A program made the position numbers and the translations under genes. From assembly GCA_001972305.1 (NCBI GenBank), contig BDDD01000987.1, forward strand, positions 199,762-263,761: a stretch of DNA of 64,000 nucleotides, in the 5' to 3' direction. This DNA is from Cephalotus follicularis. Lineage: Eukaryota; Streptophyta; Magnoliopsida; Oxalidales; Cephalotaceae. Shown piece by piece: positions 42,304-53,378 of this stretch (the first letter of the stretch is position 1; every line of letters starts with the position of its first letter). Below the pieces are notes generated by a model. That model was not told where the DNA came from, did no database searches, and saw nothing but the letters and a program-made list of their open reading frames with translations.

Positions 42304-43468
42304 TGAAAGTCCTCTATGGCAACTTTTAATAAATAAATTTGTTTGCAAAAAGAAAAAACAAATTAAACTATGAATATAAACAAAAACACAAAAAGAATCA
42401 AACAATTACAAATAATAAAGAGAGAGAGTTAGAGAGAGTGCAAACACGATTTTATAGTGGTTCGGCCAAACTCTTGCCTACGTCCACTTTCCAAGGGTAG
42501 CACCTTGAGTTTCTACTAGAATCCACCAGCACCATTTGATTTTGGATTGCGGGTGCAAATCAAAGAAAAACACCTTACAAGACTTAGGTTCACTCCCCGT
42601 GATAATCCTACTAAGGGTTCACTCCCCTTGATTATCTCTCTAAGGGTTCACTCCCCTTTTACAATAAAAGTTTGTAATGATATTTTGTGTTGTTTACAAT
42701 AAACCTCTCAAAGGTTGGATATTGCTAAGTAAAGCTTGCAAACAATAGCCCTCTAAGATAGGCGAAGCTTTGGTATTGATTTGAAAGGTGTAGGATTTCT
42801 CTTGAGTTGGTTGGAAGAAAAAGTGTGTATTGTCTTGTTATCTCTCATTATAATGAAACCTCACTCTTTCTTATATAGAGATGCACCAATGGATTAATTT
42901 TTAAGTTTCAGACCAAATCCAGTCGACTGGTTTTTCCTGGCAGCAGGCTGGAGAAGTTGTTGTGCATTTATGATTATAGCCGTTGGAGAAGGCAGTCGGC
43001 TGGATGAACTTGGCAGCCGAGTGTTTGCCTAAACAGTCGGTTGTTTCCCTGCTACAGTCGGCTATTGTGGGCAAATTGGATTTCTCAAAAGCTACTGGTC
43101 TAAATGTGCATTTCTTGACAGTCGGCTGGAGATCCTTGACAGTTGGCTGTTTTGTCTTGGCAGTCGGCTGGAGCCCTGATACAGTCGGCTGGATGGAGTG
43201 CAATTCAAGATTCTGGGATTCTTTGAAGTTCCAGTCGACTGTTCATTCCAGGCAGTCGGCTACTCAATCTCAACAGTCGGCTGTTCATCATGGGCAGTCA
43301 GTTGTTTGTGCATGTATCTGCAACTTTAAACTTTGCAACACTTTTGACATACAATCAAGTGAATAGATGAGTTTGTAAGATATCAAAACATGCATACAAG
43401 TGTTTCTTGTTTGTTAATCATCGAAATATAACCCTTTAACACATTTAAAGGGGTGGCAAAAGCCAACA
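42304..43468 (-). mobile_element. SV 5' LTR
   Basis: 1165 bp, same order as the 3' copy. Palindrome array 42919-43310 (about 13 copies), TATATAAG at 42877-42870. It drives gag on the minus strand. Confidence 0.93.
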
Positions 43469-45561
43469 AACATAAAGCATCCATCCTGGCCTTAACTATT
43501 CTTGCCCGCTAAGCTCATCTCCGCTATACTAGCCCGGGGGCTCTCTAGCTCCCCGGCCAGACCTGGGATCACAAAACTCAAAACATGAAATATCCATGAA
43601 ATCAAAACATAAAGAAATCTACCAACTCAAAACAACCATAACATATCTTGAAAGTATAAAACCATTACATATTTGATCCCTGGCAAAAACATACACTGCC
43701 TTCCCTGGTAGGCAAAAGAATAACATATCCTTATACAAGAAAAGCTCTCGGCTACTCTACAACAAAAGAAGGGTAATGGTACCCAAAGAATGCCCAGTGC
43801 TATGGAATGCTCAACGCCAGAGCTGACGTTCCATGGTGCTGAGCTCAAAAACTACCTCGCTGAGCTGTTTACTATTGAGTTGGAGGGTCTCCTCCGGCTG
43901 GCTGGTCTGCAAAACAATTTATGAGGGGATTAGTCCAACTGACGAAGTGACTGGGAACAAAACATCCTCTGGTACATTCTTAAAAGGAATGTGCTGAAGA
44001 AAACATACCATGAACATGAATAACTATCCCAACTGGGGAAAAGACTGTATACAAAGCATATGTCATGGCATACAATAAGGAAAAAGTTCAAAGTACTTGA
44101 AAAACTTACTCTTTTATCTGCTTAGCTGATTCTAGACTATTCATGAAAGCTGAAATAAACTTAAGAATACAACTGATTAAAAAAAAGTGATCGGAAAAAG
44201 AACTGGGGTCCTTCCTAGCTAAACACCCGAGCAGAACAACTAAGGTAGAACTGTCTTTTCTTTGCTAAGCTTGCTTTGCTGTTTACATAGTATAGTTGCC
44301 AACTTATAGTGGCCTGAGTTGAGCTGATTTTTGACCTAAGCCAAGCTGGGCAGCTTACCCACCGACTCATCAGTGCTTTTTGTTCTTTTTGCCTAAGCCG
44401 AGCTGGGTAGCTTACCCGCCGACTCATCTGTACTTTCTGTTCTTTTGGCCTAAGCCGAGCTGGGTAGCTTACCTGTTGACTCATCTGTACTTTGCTTACT
44501 GTTTCACTGAATACTTGGCTGGGGACTAAAAGTCCAAGGACAAGGCCCTCCTCTAGAAAACCTACTGAAAGGCTCTAATCTCTATTCTGGCAACTTAGCT
44601 CTACTGTACTCAAACCCTAAACACAATCTTAGACAATAGTGTAAAGGAGATCCAGGTAGAACTTGGGGACAGTCTCGCTCGGCTTCGCATCATAGACAAT
44701 AGTAGACCGAGGAGGTTGGAGCTATGTACATAGTGCTCGGCTACACTAAAACCCTAAACACCATCATAGACAATAGTGTAAAGGAGATCCAGGTAGGACC
44801 TGGGGGCAGACTCACTCAACTTCGCATCATAGACAATAGTAGGCTGAGGAGTGGGGTTGAGCACGTACGCGTTACCTTCACTGGAAAGTGACTAATTCAC
44901 TTAGAAGAACTTGAGCTCTAGTGCTAGGGAACTCTATTTCTCCCTCTTCTGTCAAGGGAAACATACAAAGACGCTAAGGAAACAAATTCCCGTTAGAAAG
45001 CTCTCATTGTACTGGAAATTGAAAACTGAAAAAGTTATCAAGAACATCATGAAACAACTAGAAACATAGAAGGGATGTCCCACTCACAGTTCTTGCTACT
45101 TCCTTGGACGCTAACATCTCTTCTCTTATGCTACGCTCTTCCTCTGGCTTGACTGCTTCTCTCCTTGTCCGCTGGTTCTTCTTGCTGGGGTCGGATGCTT
45201 GAAGCTTCCTCTGGTCCAGGCGCTAAGAACGGAAAGAAGAAGAAAACTAGACCTGCCTCTCTCTCTCTCTCTAAACTCTCTAATTTGCTGAAGTTAGAAG
45301 AAAGGATGGCTACCACTAAAAAATTTCCACACTAATCCCAACTTAAGCCATTATTAAACCTTGGGATATGGAAGCTTCCTCAATAACCTTCGCAGTTAAG
45401 TCCTCCAACTATTACTAATCACTCTTTACACTTGGGCTTATAATAGAAACAACACTTAACTTTCTTTTCTTACACAAATAAGTCCAAAGCCCATAAAAAC
45501 AAAAATTATACACGATAAAAAAAGTTTTTCTTAGACTCCAAAACAGCTACGGGGCATTACA

Positions 45562-45574
45562 ACCTCCCCACCTT
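45562..45574 (-). other. TG polypurine tract
   Basis: Minus-strand AAGGTGGGGAGGT directly before the TGTAATGCCCCG start of the TG 3' LTR, following the typical GAGGACAAAATTTC lead. Confidence 0.85.
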
Positions 45575-45689
45575 AAGAAATTTTGTCCTCAAAATTCCTC
45601 AAGTCAAACCTTACAAAAAACTATTCTATCATCTATGGCTTCTCTGCTACTATGCTCAACTAACAGATACTATAACTTAACTTATCCTA

Positions 45690-47072
45690 CTAAAAGAGAA
45701 ACATAGAACGGAAGATCTCACCTGGTGGCATGTCTGGTGTTGTCATATCCACCCCTCTGAGAAGGGAGTAAACTCTTGTTGTAGCCCCTAGTCTGCCTGG
45801 ACGTCTGCTACCACCAACTCTGGCTGTATTGGTATAGGGTGCTGTATAACTCGTTCTCTGCGCTCCTAATGGCGGAGATGACTGGGACATACCACTGGCC
45901 GTGGTCTGCTTCTTCATTGGTGCTGTCGCAGGAGTCATCGCTTCACTAAGAGATTTCCGAGGACAATCTCTCTTTATGTGCCCTTCCTCGCTTCACCTGT
46001 AACAAGCAGAACTTCCCTTCTTGCATTCCCCTGAATGCAACTTGCCACAAACTTCACACTGAGGTCCCTTGTTGCTCTGATAGGAACTCTCTTGAACACT
46101 GCTAGTAACATGAGCCGTCTATGTCTGTTGAGAAGCTCCTCCTCTGATGTCGCCTGACGACTGAGGTCCCCACTGTTTCTAAGACTTGGAGGGGTTCTCT
46201 GCTTGCTCGGACTGAGATGAGGATCTCTTCCGTCCTTGCTCTTGACACATCCTCAGGTCTGCTAGGCTCGACTCTACTCTCTTGGCAGCTTCCACCAAGT
46301 CGCCAAACACCAACCACTAAGAAACAGATACCATATGTCTGATCTCGGGTCTAAGGCCCTCAAAAAACTTATGACATCGTTCCTCTTGATCTGCTACAAG
46401 GGCTGGAGAAAAATGGGATAAGTCCATAAAATGATACTCGTACTGAGATATAGTCCCATTACCTTGCCGCAGATACAAAAACTATTTTCTATTCTCTTTA
46501 ACGGAAGTGGGTGGGAAGAAGTACTGTATAAACTCCTTCTTGAACTTCTCCCACGTGATCTCTGCCAAGCTCTCGTGCCGACCTACAAGAGCATCCCACC
46601 ATCTTCGTGCACCTTTTACTATAAAGAAAGACGCATTCCTTACCCTCGTGTCCTCAGCTATCTCCAACTGAACAAAGATCTTTTCTAGGTGGTTCAACCA
46701 CGCATCTGCATCCATGGGGTGTCCTGTTCCCTCAAAGGATGTTGCTCCCAACCGTTCCATGCGTTCCACAGGAAGAGGTTGAGGTCTGGCCAAACCCATA
46801 GCTTGGACCCAAGTTATCATCGCCTGCATCATCTCTGTAGCTCCACTAGTGGGCATCGGAGGAGGCATACGCGCAGCTAACTGCGCTGCTGGGACTTGCT
46901 CCGGTAGTACCTGTTGCGCTCCCTGTCCTCCTGCTCCCACGTTCGCTTTCTCCTCTTGCGCTTCCATAGGAACCTCTTGCTCCACTGTCTTGTGAGGAAT
47001 CGCTCTTCCTCTGCCTCTGCCTCTGCCGCGACCACTGCCACGAACCGTGCTACGAGTCTAAGGTGGCATCAT
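45690..47072 (-). pseudogene. TG gag (chromovirus type), decayed
   Basis: Start ATG at 47072 or 47069 (MPP), then a stop four codons in, then RGRGRGRGRA, the basic start usual for Tekay-like gag. Open from about 47054 through 46482 (GATSFEGTGHPMDADAWLNHLEKIF, FFIVKGARRWWDALV, TWEKFKKEFIQYFFP). It continues with stops through QYEYHFMDLSHF and FFEGLRPEIRHMVS. Knuckle one CEVCGKLHSGEC (near 46055) has a 3-residue spacer. Knuckle two reads CYR-stop-SEEGHIKRDC near 45990-46030: its second Cys codon has become TGA. The frame ends at 45690 with no protease. Confidence 0.85.
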
Positions 47073-47192
47073 CTTGTACAGCAACATGCTAACATATCAC
47101 GAAAACGTCGTAACTATATGCAGTGCATGAATGCAACCCAACATGATACCCCACTAACTAACATAGAAAGCACAATGAAAACGCAAACCTTC

Positions 47193-47204
47193 CCCCTGAT
47201 ACCA
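47193..47204 (-). other. TG primer-binding site
   Basis: Minus-strand TGGTATCAGGGG, three bases from the LTR end. It shares TGGTATCAG with the initiator-Met site. Confidence 0.8.
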
Positions 47205-48725
47205 TCTTGTCAAGACCTGTTCCCGCTAACTCTATGGGACACGTGTCCTGCCGGGGATGGCGCTCCTCTTGCCAAAAACCCTCTCAAACTATTACTTCCC
47301 AAGAAGCCATCTCAAGACTCCCCAGGGACCCATCGCGCAAAAAGCCAAGGGAGAAAGACGGGGCTGGGCGCACAGCTTATGGAGCAACCGGGCAGGGGAT
47401 CCAACTCCTCTCCTGCTTGTGACCCCTGTGCTACATAACCAAAACTCCAAACGCGCCGCATCACTTATTACCGAGGAGAACACCCACGTGCTCCTTACAT
47501 GATCGCTCATCTTATCGCACAAAAGCATGCCCGGGGAGAGCACACACGTGCAACTCATGAGCTCACTTAACCAACATGCCTGGGGAGAGACCTTAGAGGA
47601 GAACACCAGGGACACTTCACACAAAAGCCCGAGGAGAGGTCCTAGCCTAATGCGCAATATCACCAGCGCCCGAGGAGAGACCCACGCATACCTCACGTGC
47701 TCACATAAGCTCCCCTGGGGACACGCCTTGTCCCCTGGCACCCCTGCTCAACTCAACAACAAAACTATACTAATATCAAAACACACAGCATAACTTAAAG
47801 CATTATCATAAAACTTTTGCCCGTCCCGGGCCTTCATCCAACAAGCCTCCCCTGGCATCATCTACAAGAGGACATCCTTCTCGGGGCCCAACCTTACCCG
47901 GGGACACCCTACCTCCATGGGTAAAACTCTATGAACATAAAGCATCCATCTTGGCCTTAACTATTCTCCCCCGCTAAGCTCATCTCAGCTATACTAGCCC
48001 GGGGACAATCTAGCTCCCTGGCCATACCTGGGATCACAAAACTCAAAACATGAAATATCCATGAAATCACAAGATAAATAAATCGACAAACTCAAAAGAT
48101 CCATAACCTATCTTGAAAGTATAAAACCATTGCAAATTTGATCCCTGGCATAAATATACACTGCCTTCCCTGGCAGGCAAAAGAATAACATATCCTTATA
48201 CAATAAAAGCTCTTGGTTACTCTACTACAAAAGAAGGGTAAGGGAACCCAAAGAATGCCCAATGCTATGCAATGCTAAAAGCCCGAGCTAACATTCCATC
48301 GTTCTTAGCTCAAAAACTACCTCGCTGAGTTATATACTGTTGAGCTGGAGGGTCTCCTCCGACTGACTACTCTGTAAAACAATCTATGAGGGGATTAGTC
48401 CAACTGACTAAGTGACTGGGAACAAAACATCCTCTGGTACATTCTTAAAATGAATGTGCTGAAGAAATCTTACCATGAGCATGAATAACTATCTCGACTG
48501 GGGAAAAGACTGTATACAATGCATATCTCATGGCATACAATAAGGAAAAGCTCAAAGTACTTGAAAAACTAACTCTTTTCTTTGCTTAGCTGATTTTAGA
48601 CTGTTCATGAAAGCTGAAATAAACTTAAGAATACAACTGATTAATAGAAATTGATCTGAAAAAGAACTGGGGTCCTTCCGAGCTAAACACACGAGGAGAA
48701 CAACTAAGCTAGAATTGGCTTTTAT

Positions 48726-51005
48726 TGTAACGACCCCGACCCGAGCTCGCTAATATCTCAAAGCAAACTCAGAGGATCGGTTGCATTACGTTGGGTGTGA
48801 AACGTTACGTCCTTTGGTACTCCTCTCTAAAAGTACATTACATCATAAACTCATGTGTTGCAACATCATACATAATCTTAAATTCAAACTTTACACATAA
48901 TCATCTTATATAAAGATGTCATAACCATATCGTTGGTCTACATTACACAGGATCATTCTTTTACATAAACATATAATACAGTGGAAAAACTTGTTCTTAT
49001 TACATATCAAAACATTTATGCAAACATCATTGCATACCCTTTCTTTCACAAAAACTCCTTCTTAAGAGCTTCCTATAAGCTCGTGATCTGCATTCATTCA
49101 TTTCCTGAAAACATTTTATTTGAAAACAACATTGAAAGGAATGAGCTCAAAATAGCTCAACAAGGTGTTTTTATAATAAACACATTTCATCATGACATTT
49201 TTCTAGTCAATACATATAACTAGAACATTTCGTAAAGCATATCACTTTTCTAATTACAAACTCGTAATTAGAACATTTCATAAACATAGAAGTCATAAAA
49301 ACCTTAATGAACCCTTTACCCCGCTTCACAGGGGCATCGTGCACTCCCCGACTACTATCCTTACATCACATGCATGTCAGTGAGCATCTCGCTCCATTAA
49401 CATTGCGCATCTCGCTCCATTCCCCTTGGATCGCAATCCAAGGGCGGTTCATTCATCATTTAGTTTGAGTGATCAGCTCAAAGCATTCATAAAAAATCAT
49501 TTCATAACATTTCTTTCACAATTGATAAACCTTTCTCTTCATTTGAGTTATTGACTCAAATGAGTTCATGAAACAGTTTTGTATAGTTTTACTAAAACTG
49601 ATAATTCATATAGAAATAAGAATTTTCAGAGAAAACTTAAAACATAAACATTAAATTAGACATCTTTAAGAATTCAGAAAGCTTAGGATCATAACAATTT
49701 GTTGAGAATCGAATCCGTTATGAATTTTTGAAAGTGGCTGGTTCCATAAGAAAATAGGGGATGAGCAGTAAAATGAATCATTGATTCTCATCAAGCATTT
49801 GACATAATTTAGAGATACATGAAACATAACAGTTAAAGAGGACATCTTGAGGTTTTCAAAACATTCAACCATTTAATTTTTCATCCAGAAACGACCAAGA
49901 TATGATTTAAAGAGTTTGCTGCATAATCCAATGATAAAACAGTACCCAAATAGCAATTTAAAACATTGCTTTTCATCAAGAAATCGATAGAATCTTGAAA
50001 CATGCAAAGCATAACATTTAAAGAAGACATCCTAAAGTTTCCAGAACATCCAACCATTCAAAATTTCATCAAGAATTGAGAAAGATATCAATAGACAAAT
50101 CTGCTGTAAAATTTGAAAGCAAAACAGGGGATGCTTTGTAGAAAATGGGTATAGAATTTCCTTACTTTGCTTTAGAATTTCTTTCTCTTTTGCTCTCCAC
50201 GAATTCTCCACTTCACTCTCAGCAGGAACACTTTATAACTCAGCCAAAGAGACTGAGTTCAACCCTCTTTGCCATTAAATAGAAGGATTACTTGGGAGGC
50301 AAGTCTTCCCCCCTCTCACACAACTCAATTTCCTCTCATAGCAGCCCATGTGATCAAATTTCAACCAATCCAAGTGTTTACACCTGTTAGATCACCTGAT
50401 AGCATCTCATATCATCCTCCCCTGGCCTGCCACGTGTCCAAAATTAAATATTTTTATGCACAAAATGCCAAATACTCAGATATTGCATTTTGTCAGTAGC
50501 TCAAAGCGTCGACGTTTTCTCTCTAAGCGTCGCCGGTCACGGGCTTGACCTGAGTTTTTCACTTCTATCCCGACTAAAGCGCTGACGCTTTCTTACAAAG
50601 CGTCGCTACTTTAAGTCTTCGTCCAGGTCAACTGACACACTTGACTTCAACGCGTCGACCTTTAAAATTAGAGCATCGTCCGTTGCCCAAAGCGTCGACT
50701 CTTTCAATAAAACCGTCGGCGCTTTAGACATTTTTGTCAACTCTTAGCTTTTTAGATCGATGCTTTCAACATGAAATTCATCCAAAATAAATAGCCAATT
50801 TAAATTTTCTTTCGGGGGCGCTGCCCCCCAAACCCCTGCCTGTTGACCGAGCAGCGGGACCCCCCGCTTGCTCACCGGGGAGCGGAACCCCCGAAACCCC
50901 CGAGCGTAGCGTCATACTACGGGTCCCTTGAACTATCTGCCAATTTACACAATAGCAATCATTTTCCATAATTAAATATCTTTAAGGGAAATTTGGGTCA
51001 TTACA
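48726..51005 (+). mobile_element. solo LTR SL3, TSD TTTAT
   Basis: 2280 bp from TGTAACGACCCCGACCCG to TTTGGGTCATTACA with TTTAT at 48721-48725 and 51006-51010. The other TG LTR keeps the empty site near 44260-44270 (gtcttttctttgc). Inside: AT-rich blocks with repeated gaggacatc and catttcataaa words, a GCGTCGACGC-type array at 50505-50765 and a GC-rich block at 50805-50930. There is no ORF of note. The same family as 1-861. Confidence 0.92.
50505..50765 (+). repeat. GCGTCGACGC-type array in SL3
   Basis: About ten copies: AAAGCGTCGACGTTT, AAGCGTCGCC, AAGCGCTGACGC, AAAGCGTCGCTAC, ACGCGTCGACC, AAAGCGTCGACTC, ACCGTCGGCGC and others. Homologous to 296-620. Confidence 0.7.
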
Positions 51006-51985
51006 TTTATTTGCTAAGCTTGCTTTGTTGTTTACATAGTATAGTTGCAAACTTATAGTGGCCTGAGCTGAACTGATTTTTCGCCTAATCTGAGCTGGGC
51101 AGCTTACCTTCCGACTCATCTCTACTTTGCTTACTGTTTCACTAAATACTGGGCTAGGGACTAAAAGTCCGAGGACAAGGTCCTCCTCTACAAAACCTAC
51201 TAAAAGGCTCTAATATCTAATCTGACAACTTAGCTCTACTGTACTCAAACCCTAAACACCATCATAGACAATAGTGTAAAGGATATCTAGGTAGGTAATG
51301 GGGATAGTCTCGCTCAGCTTCCCATCATAGACAATAGTAGACCGAGGAGGTTGGAGCTATGTACACAATGCTCGGCTACACTCAAACCCTAAACACCATC
51401 ATAGCCAATAGTGTAAAGGAGATCCAGGTAGGACCTGGGGGCAGACTCACTCAACGTCCCCTCATAGACAATAGTAGTCTGAGCAGTGGGGTTGAGCACG
51501 TACGCGTTACCTTCACTGGAAAGTGACTACTTCACTTAGAAGAACTTGAGCTCTAGTGCTTGGGAAGTCTCTTTCTCTCTCTTCTATCAAGGGAAACATA
51601 CAAAGACGCTAGGGAAACAAACTCCCGTTAGAAAGCTCTCGCTGTATTGGAAGTTGAAAACTGAAAGAGTTATCAAGAACATCATGAAACAACTAGAAAT
51701 ATAGAAGGTATGTCCCACTCACAGTTCTTGCTACTTCCTTGGACGCTAACGTCTCTTCTCTTCTGCTACGCTCTTCCACTAGCTTGATGCTTCTCTCCTT
51801 GTCCGCTGGTTCTTCTTACTTAAGTCCTCCAACTATTACTAATCACTCTTTATACTTAGGCTTATAACAAAAACAACACTTAACTTCCTTTTCTTACTCA
51901 ATTAAGTCTAAAGCCCATAAAAACAAAAATTATACACCATAAAAAAAGTGTTTCTTAGACTCGAAAACAGCTACGGGACATTACA

Positions 51986-53201
51986 AGTTACAGACAGAAT
52001 TGCCCTACTTTATTCCAGAGAGTTTAACAATTGAATTTTACTCTTTAAGTGTCAACGCCTTAAATAAAATGTCAACGCTTTAGTAAACCGTCGACGCCCA
52101 AAGAGAGAGCGTTGATGCTCAACACTGCAACGCAAAGTGCATCTCAGTACAACACATCAAACCGTCGATGCCAAAGACGTAAGTGTCGACGCCTACGACT
52201 TCTAATAGCAAATATGGAAAGTTTTTTTATTGTAATTATTTTCCTTAAACAATTTTAAGTAGGTTAAACTTTTTCCTTTTCTTGTTCCACGGGATATTAT
52301 CTATAAATAGACAAGTTAGGTCATAAAAACACGTGTACAAGCTAGTGACAAGCTTTGCCACCATTAGTTTTCTTCTTTAATTCTTGTAGTTTTTATTCAA
52401 TGTTTAGTAGCTAAACCTTTAAGGTTTTTAGGGCAAGAACAAGGCCTAGATTGTACTGTTTCAATTCCATCAATAAAAATCCTCGAAGTTTTGATTTGTT
52501 CTTCAATTTTCTACCTTCACACACACTTTTTCTATCTGATTGAAATCCACAAACATCTTGTCGGTGAATAAATCATTTTTAACATGATCAATGGAGTCTA
52601 CTTGTACGGTTTGTCACGCCGAACACACTCCTTATAGACCTAGAATGACTACTCGTACGATTTGTCATCACTGCCACACTCTGTATAGACCTAGCATGAC
52701 TACTCATACGATTTGTCATCACAGTCGCACTCCGTATCGACCTAGCTGTCGTTGGTTATCAAGGTTTGATCATTCAAGTAAGTGAATTGTTCAACATAAT
52801 CTATGGTGAGTTTCTATACACTAAAATCGCGTTTCTCTTATATATTTCTATTAGTTTATTTGCTGCCTTGATTAGTTTCTAATTTGCATGTTGATTTCCT
52901 GTTCTTTTTTCCATGAGTGCTTTAACTGTGATCGCCTACCCTGTAAGCTTCGACGTTTTCCTGCTTTAATTCTATTCACGTCGACGCCTTGACAAAGCGT
53001 CGATGCCTTTAGCTGTTGTTTTAATTAATTAGTTTACTTTACATGTTTAGGAGTAGTTTTGGTAAATAACATATGATTTTGCATACTATGCCTAAGTTAA
53101 ATAGATTAAAATAAATTTAATTTTTTTTCCTATTGTTCGATCCGTTACTGCACAACCGTGGACCTGCGGTACAATTTTAAAACACTCAAAACACGCGAAC
53201 A
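51986..53201 (+). mobile_element. LTR-C, 3' part
   Basis: Continues 36148-36416 after TG: array (52040-52195), TATAAATA at 52302-52309, the 51-bp repeat with its ORF (52591-52785), a second motif group (52925-53005) and the end ACACGCGAACA. Total LTR-C 1485 bp. Confidence 0.9.
52591..52785 (+). CDS. small LTR ORF of 17-residue repeats, LTR-C copy
   Basis: 64 codons, same length and frame as the LTR-A copy, about 280 nt after the TATA box. Amino-acid differences from the LTR-A copy are many (H to C at residue 5, S to R at 18, several C/H/R swaps in repeats two and three), but no stop or indel. The tail WLSRFDHSSK is kept. Confidence 0.35.
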   Translation: MESTCTVCHAEHTPYRPRMTTRTICHHCHTLYRPSMTTHTICHHSRTPYRPSCRWLSRFDHSSK

Positions 53202-53378
53202 AGTTTGTGTTTAGTATTTTCTGATTTAGTGTGTGTTTTGCGTTAGTTATTAATTCTCCGTTTGTGCATTCCGTTAGTGTTTTGTTCGTTTTCCATTTTT
53301 GTTTTTTGTTAATGTATAACTGATTGGGTTCGTGGTCCAAACAATCGTCTTCAAAGGATTAATCATCAACGAACAGCA
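53202..53378 (+). mobile_element. unit 3 leader with primer site deleted
   Basis: Runs AAGTTTGTGTTTAGTATTTT straight after the LTR end. Units 1 and 2 have about 160 bp more here, including the tRNA-Asp primer site. The loss is bounded by a short AAGTTT-like repeat. Without the site this unit could not start reverse transcription. Confidence 0.75.

Larger units (their letters stand above)
37196..43468 (-). mobile_element. SV, pol-less Sirevirus-like element, TSD AACAT
   Basis: 6273 bp with AACAT at 37191-37195 and 43469-43473; the other TG LTR keeps the empty site (ctatgaacataaagc, near 47931). Minus strand order: 5' LTR (43468-42304), primer site, gag, spacer with palindrome array, ORF2, several purine tracts, 3' LTR (38362-37196). 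The LTRs differ at roughly 4-6% over the first 260 bp I compared by eye. There is no protease, integrase, RT or RNase H anywhere between gag and the 3' LTR. Confidence 0.93.
36417..45561 (-). mobile_element. TG 3' LTR, split by SV
   Basis: Plus-strand reading TGTCAAGACCCG to GGGGCATTACA. The section 36417-37195 is a mosaic of the words cccgaggagag and acgtgctc. The section 44310-44500 holds three copies of a repeat of about 57 bp (cctaagccgagctgggtagc). 44600-44870 holds repeated catcatagacaatagtg blocks. The ORFs here are not genes. Confidence 0.85.
36417..51985 (-). mobile_element. TG, gag-only chromovirus derivative (minus)
   Basis: Read in plus: LTR 36417-45561 (2867 bp without SV), internal 45562-47207 (1646 bp), LTR 47208-51985 (2493 bp without SL3). 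The purine tract next to the left LTR and the primer site next to the right LTR show minus-strand polarity. Only gag is encoded, as in terminal-repeat retrotransposons with a gag domain. It disrupts LTR-C. Target copies are ATCTA/AGTTA, imperfect. The right LTR is shorter mainly through loss of about 215 bp at 51820 and of two 57-bp repeats at 51090. Confidence 0.85.
47208..51985 (-). mobile_element. TG 5' LTR, split by SL3
   Basis: Plus reading TGTCAAGACCTG to ACGGGACATTACA. It matches 36417-45561 minus SV, including the word mosaic at 47208-47800 and the catcatagacaatagtg blocks near 51260-51480. It preserves the SV empty site. Confidence 0.88.

Noticed and set aside
47292..47741. 149-codon minus-strand ORF and overlapping plus-strand ORFs
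   Set aside because: They lie in the TG LTR word mosaic; the other TG LTR copy does not keep the frame.
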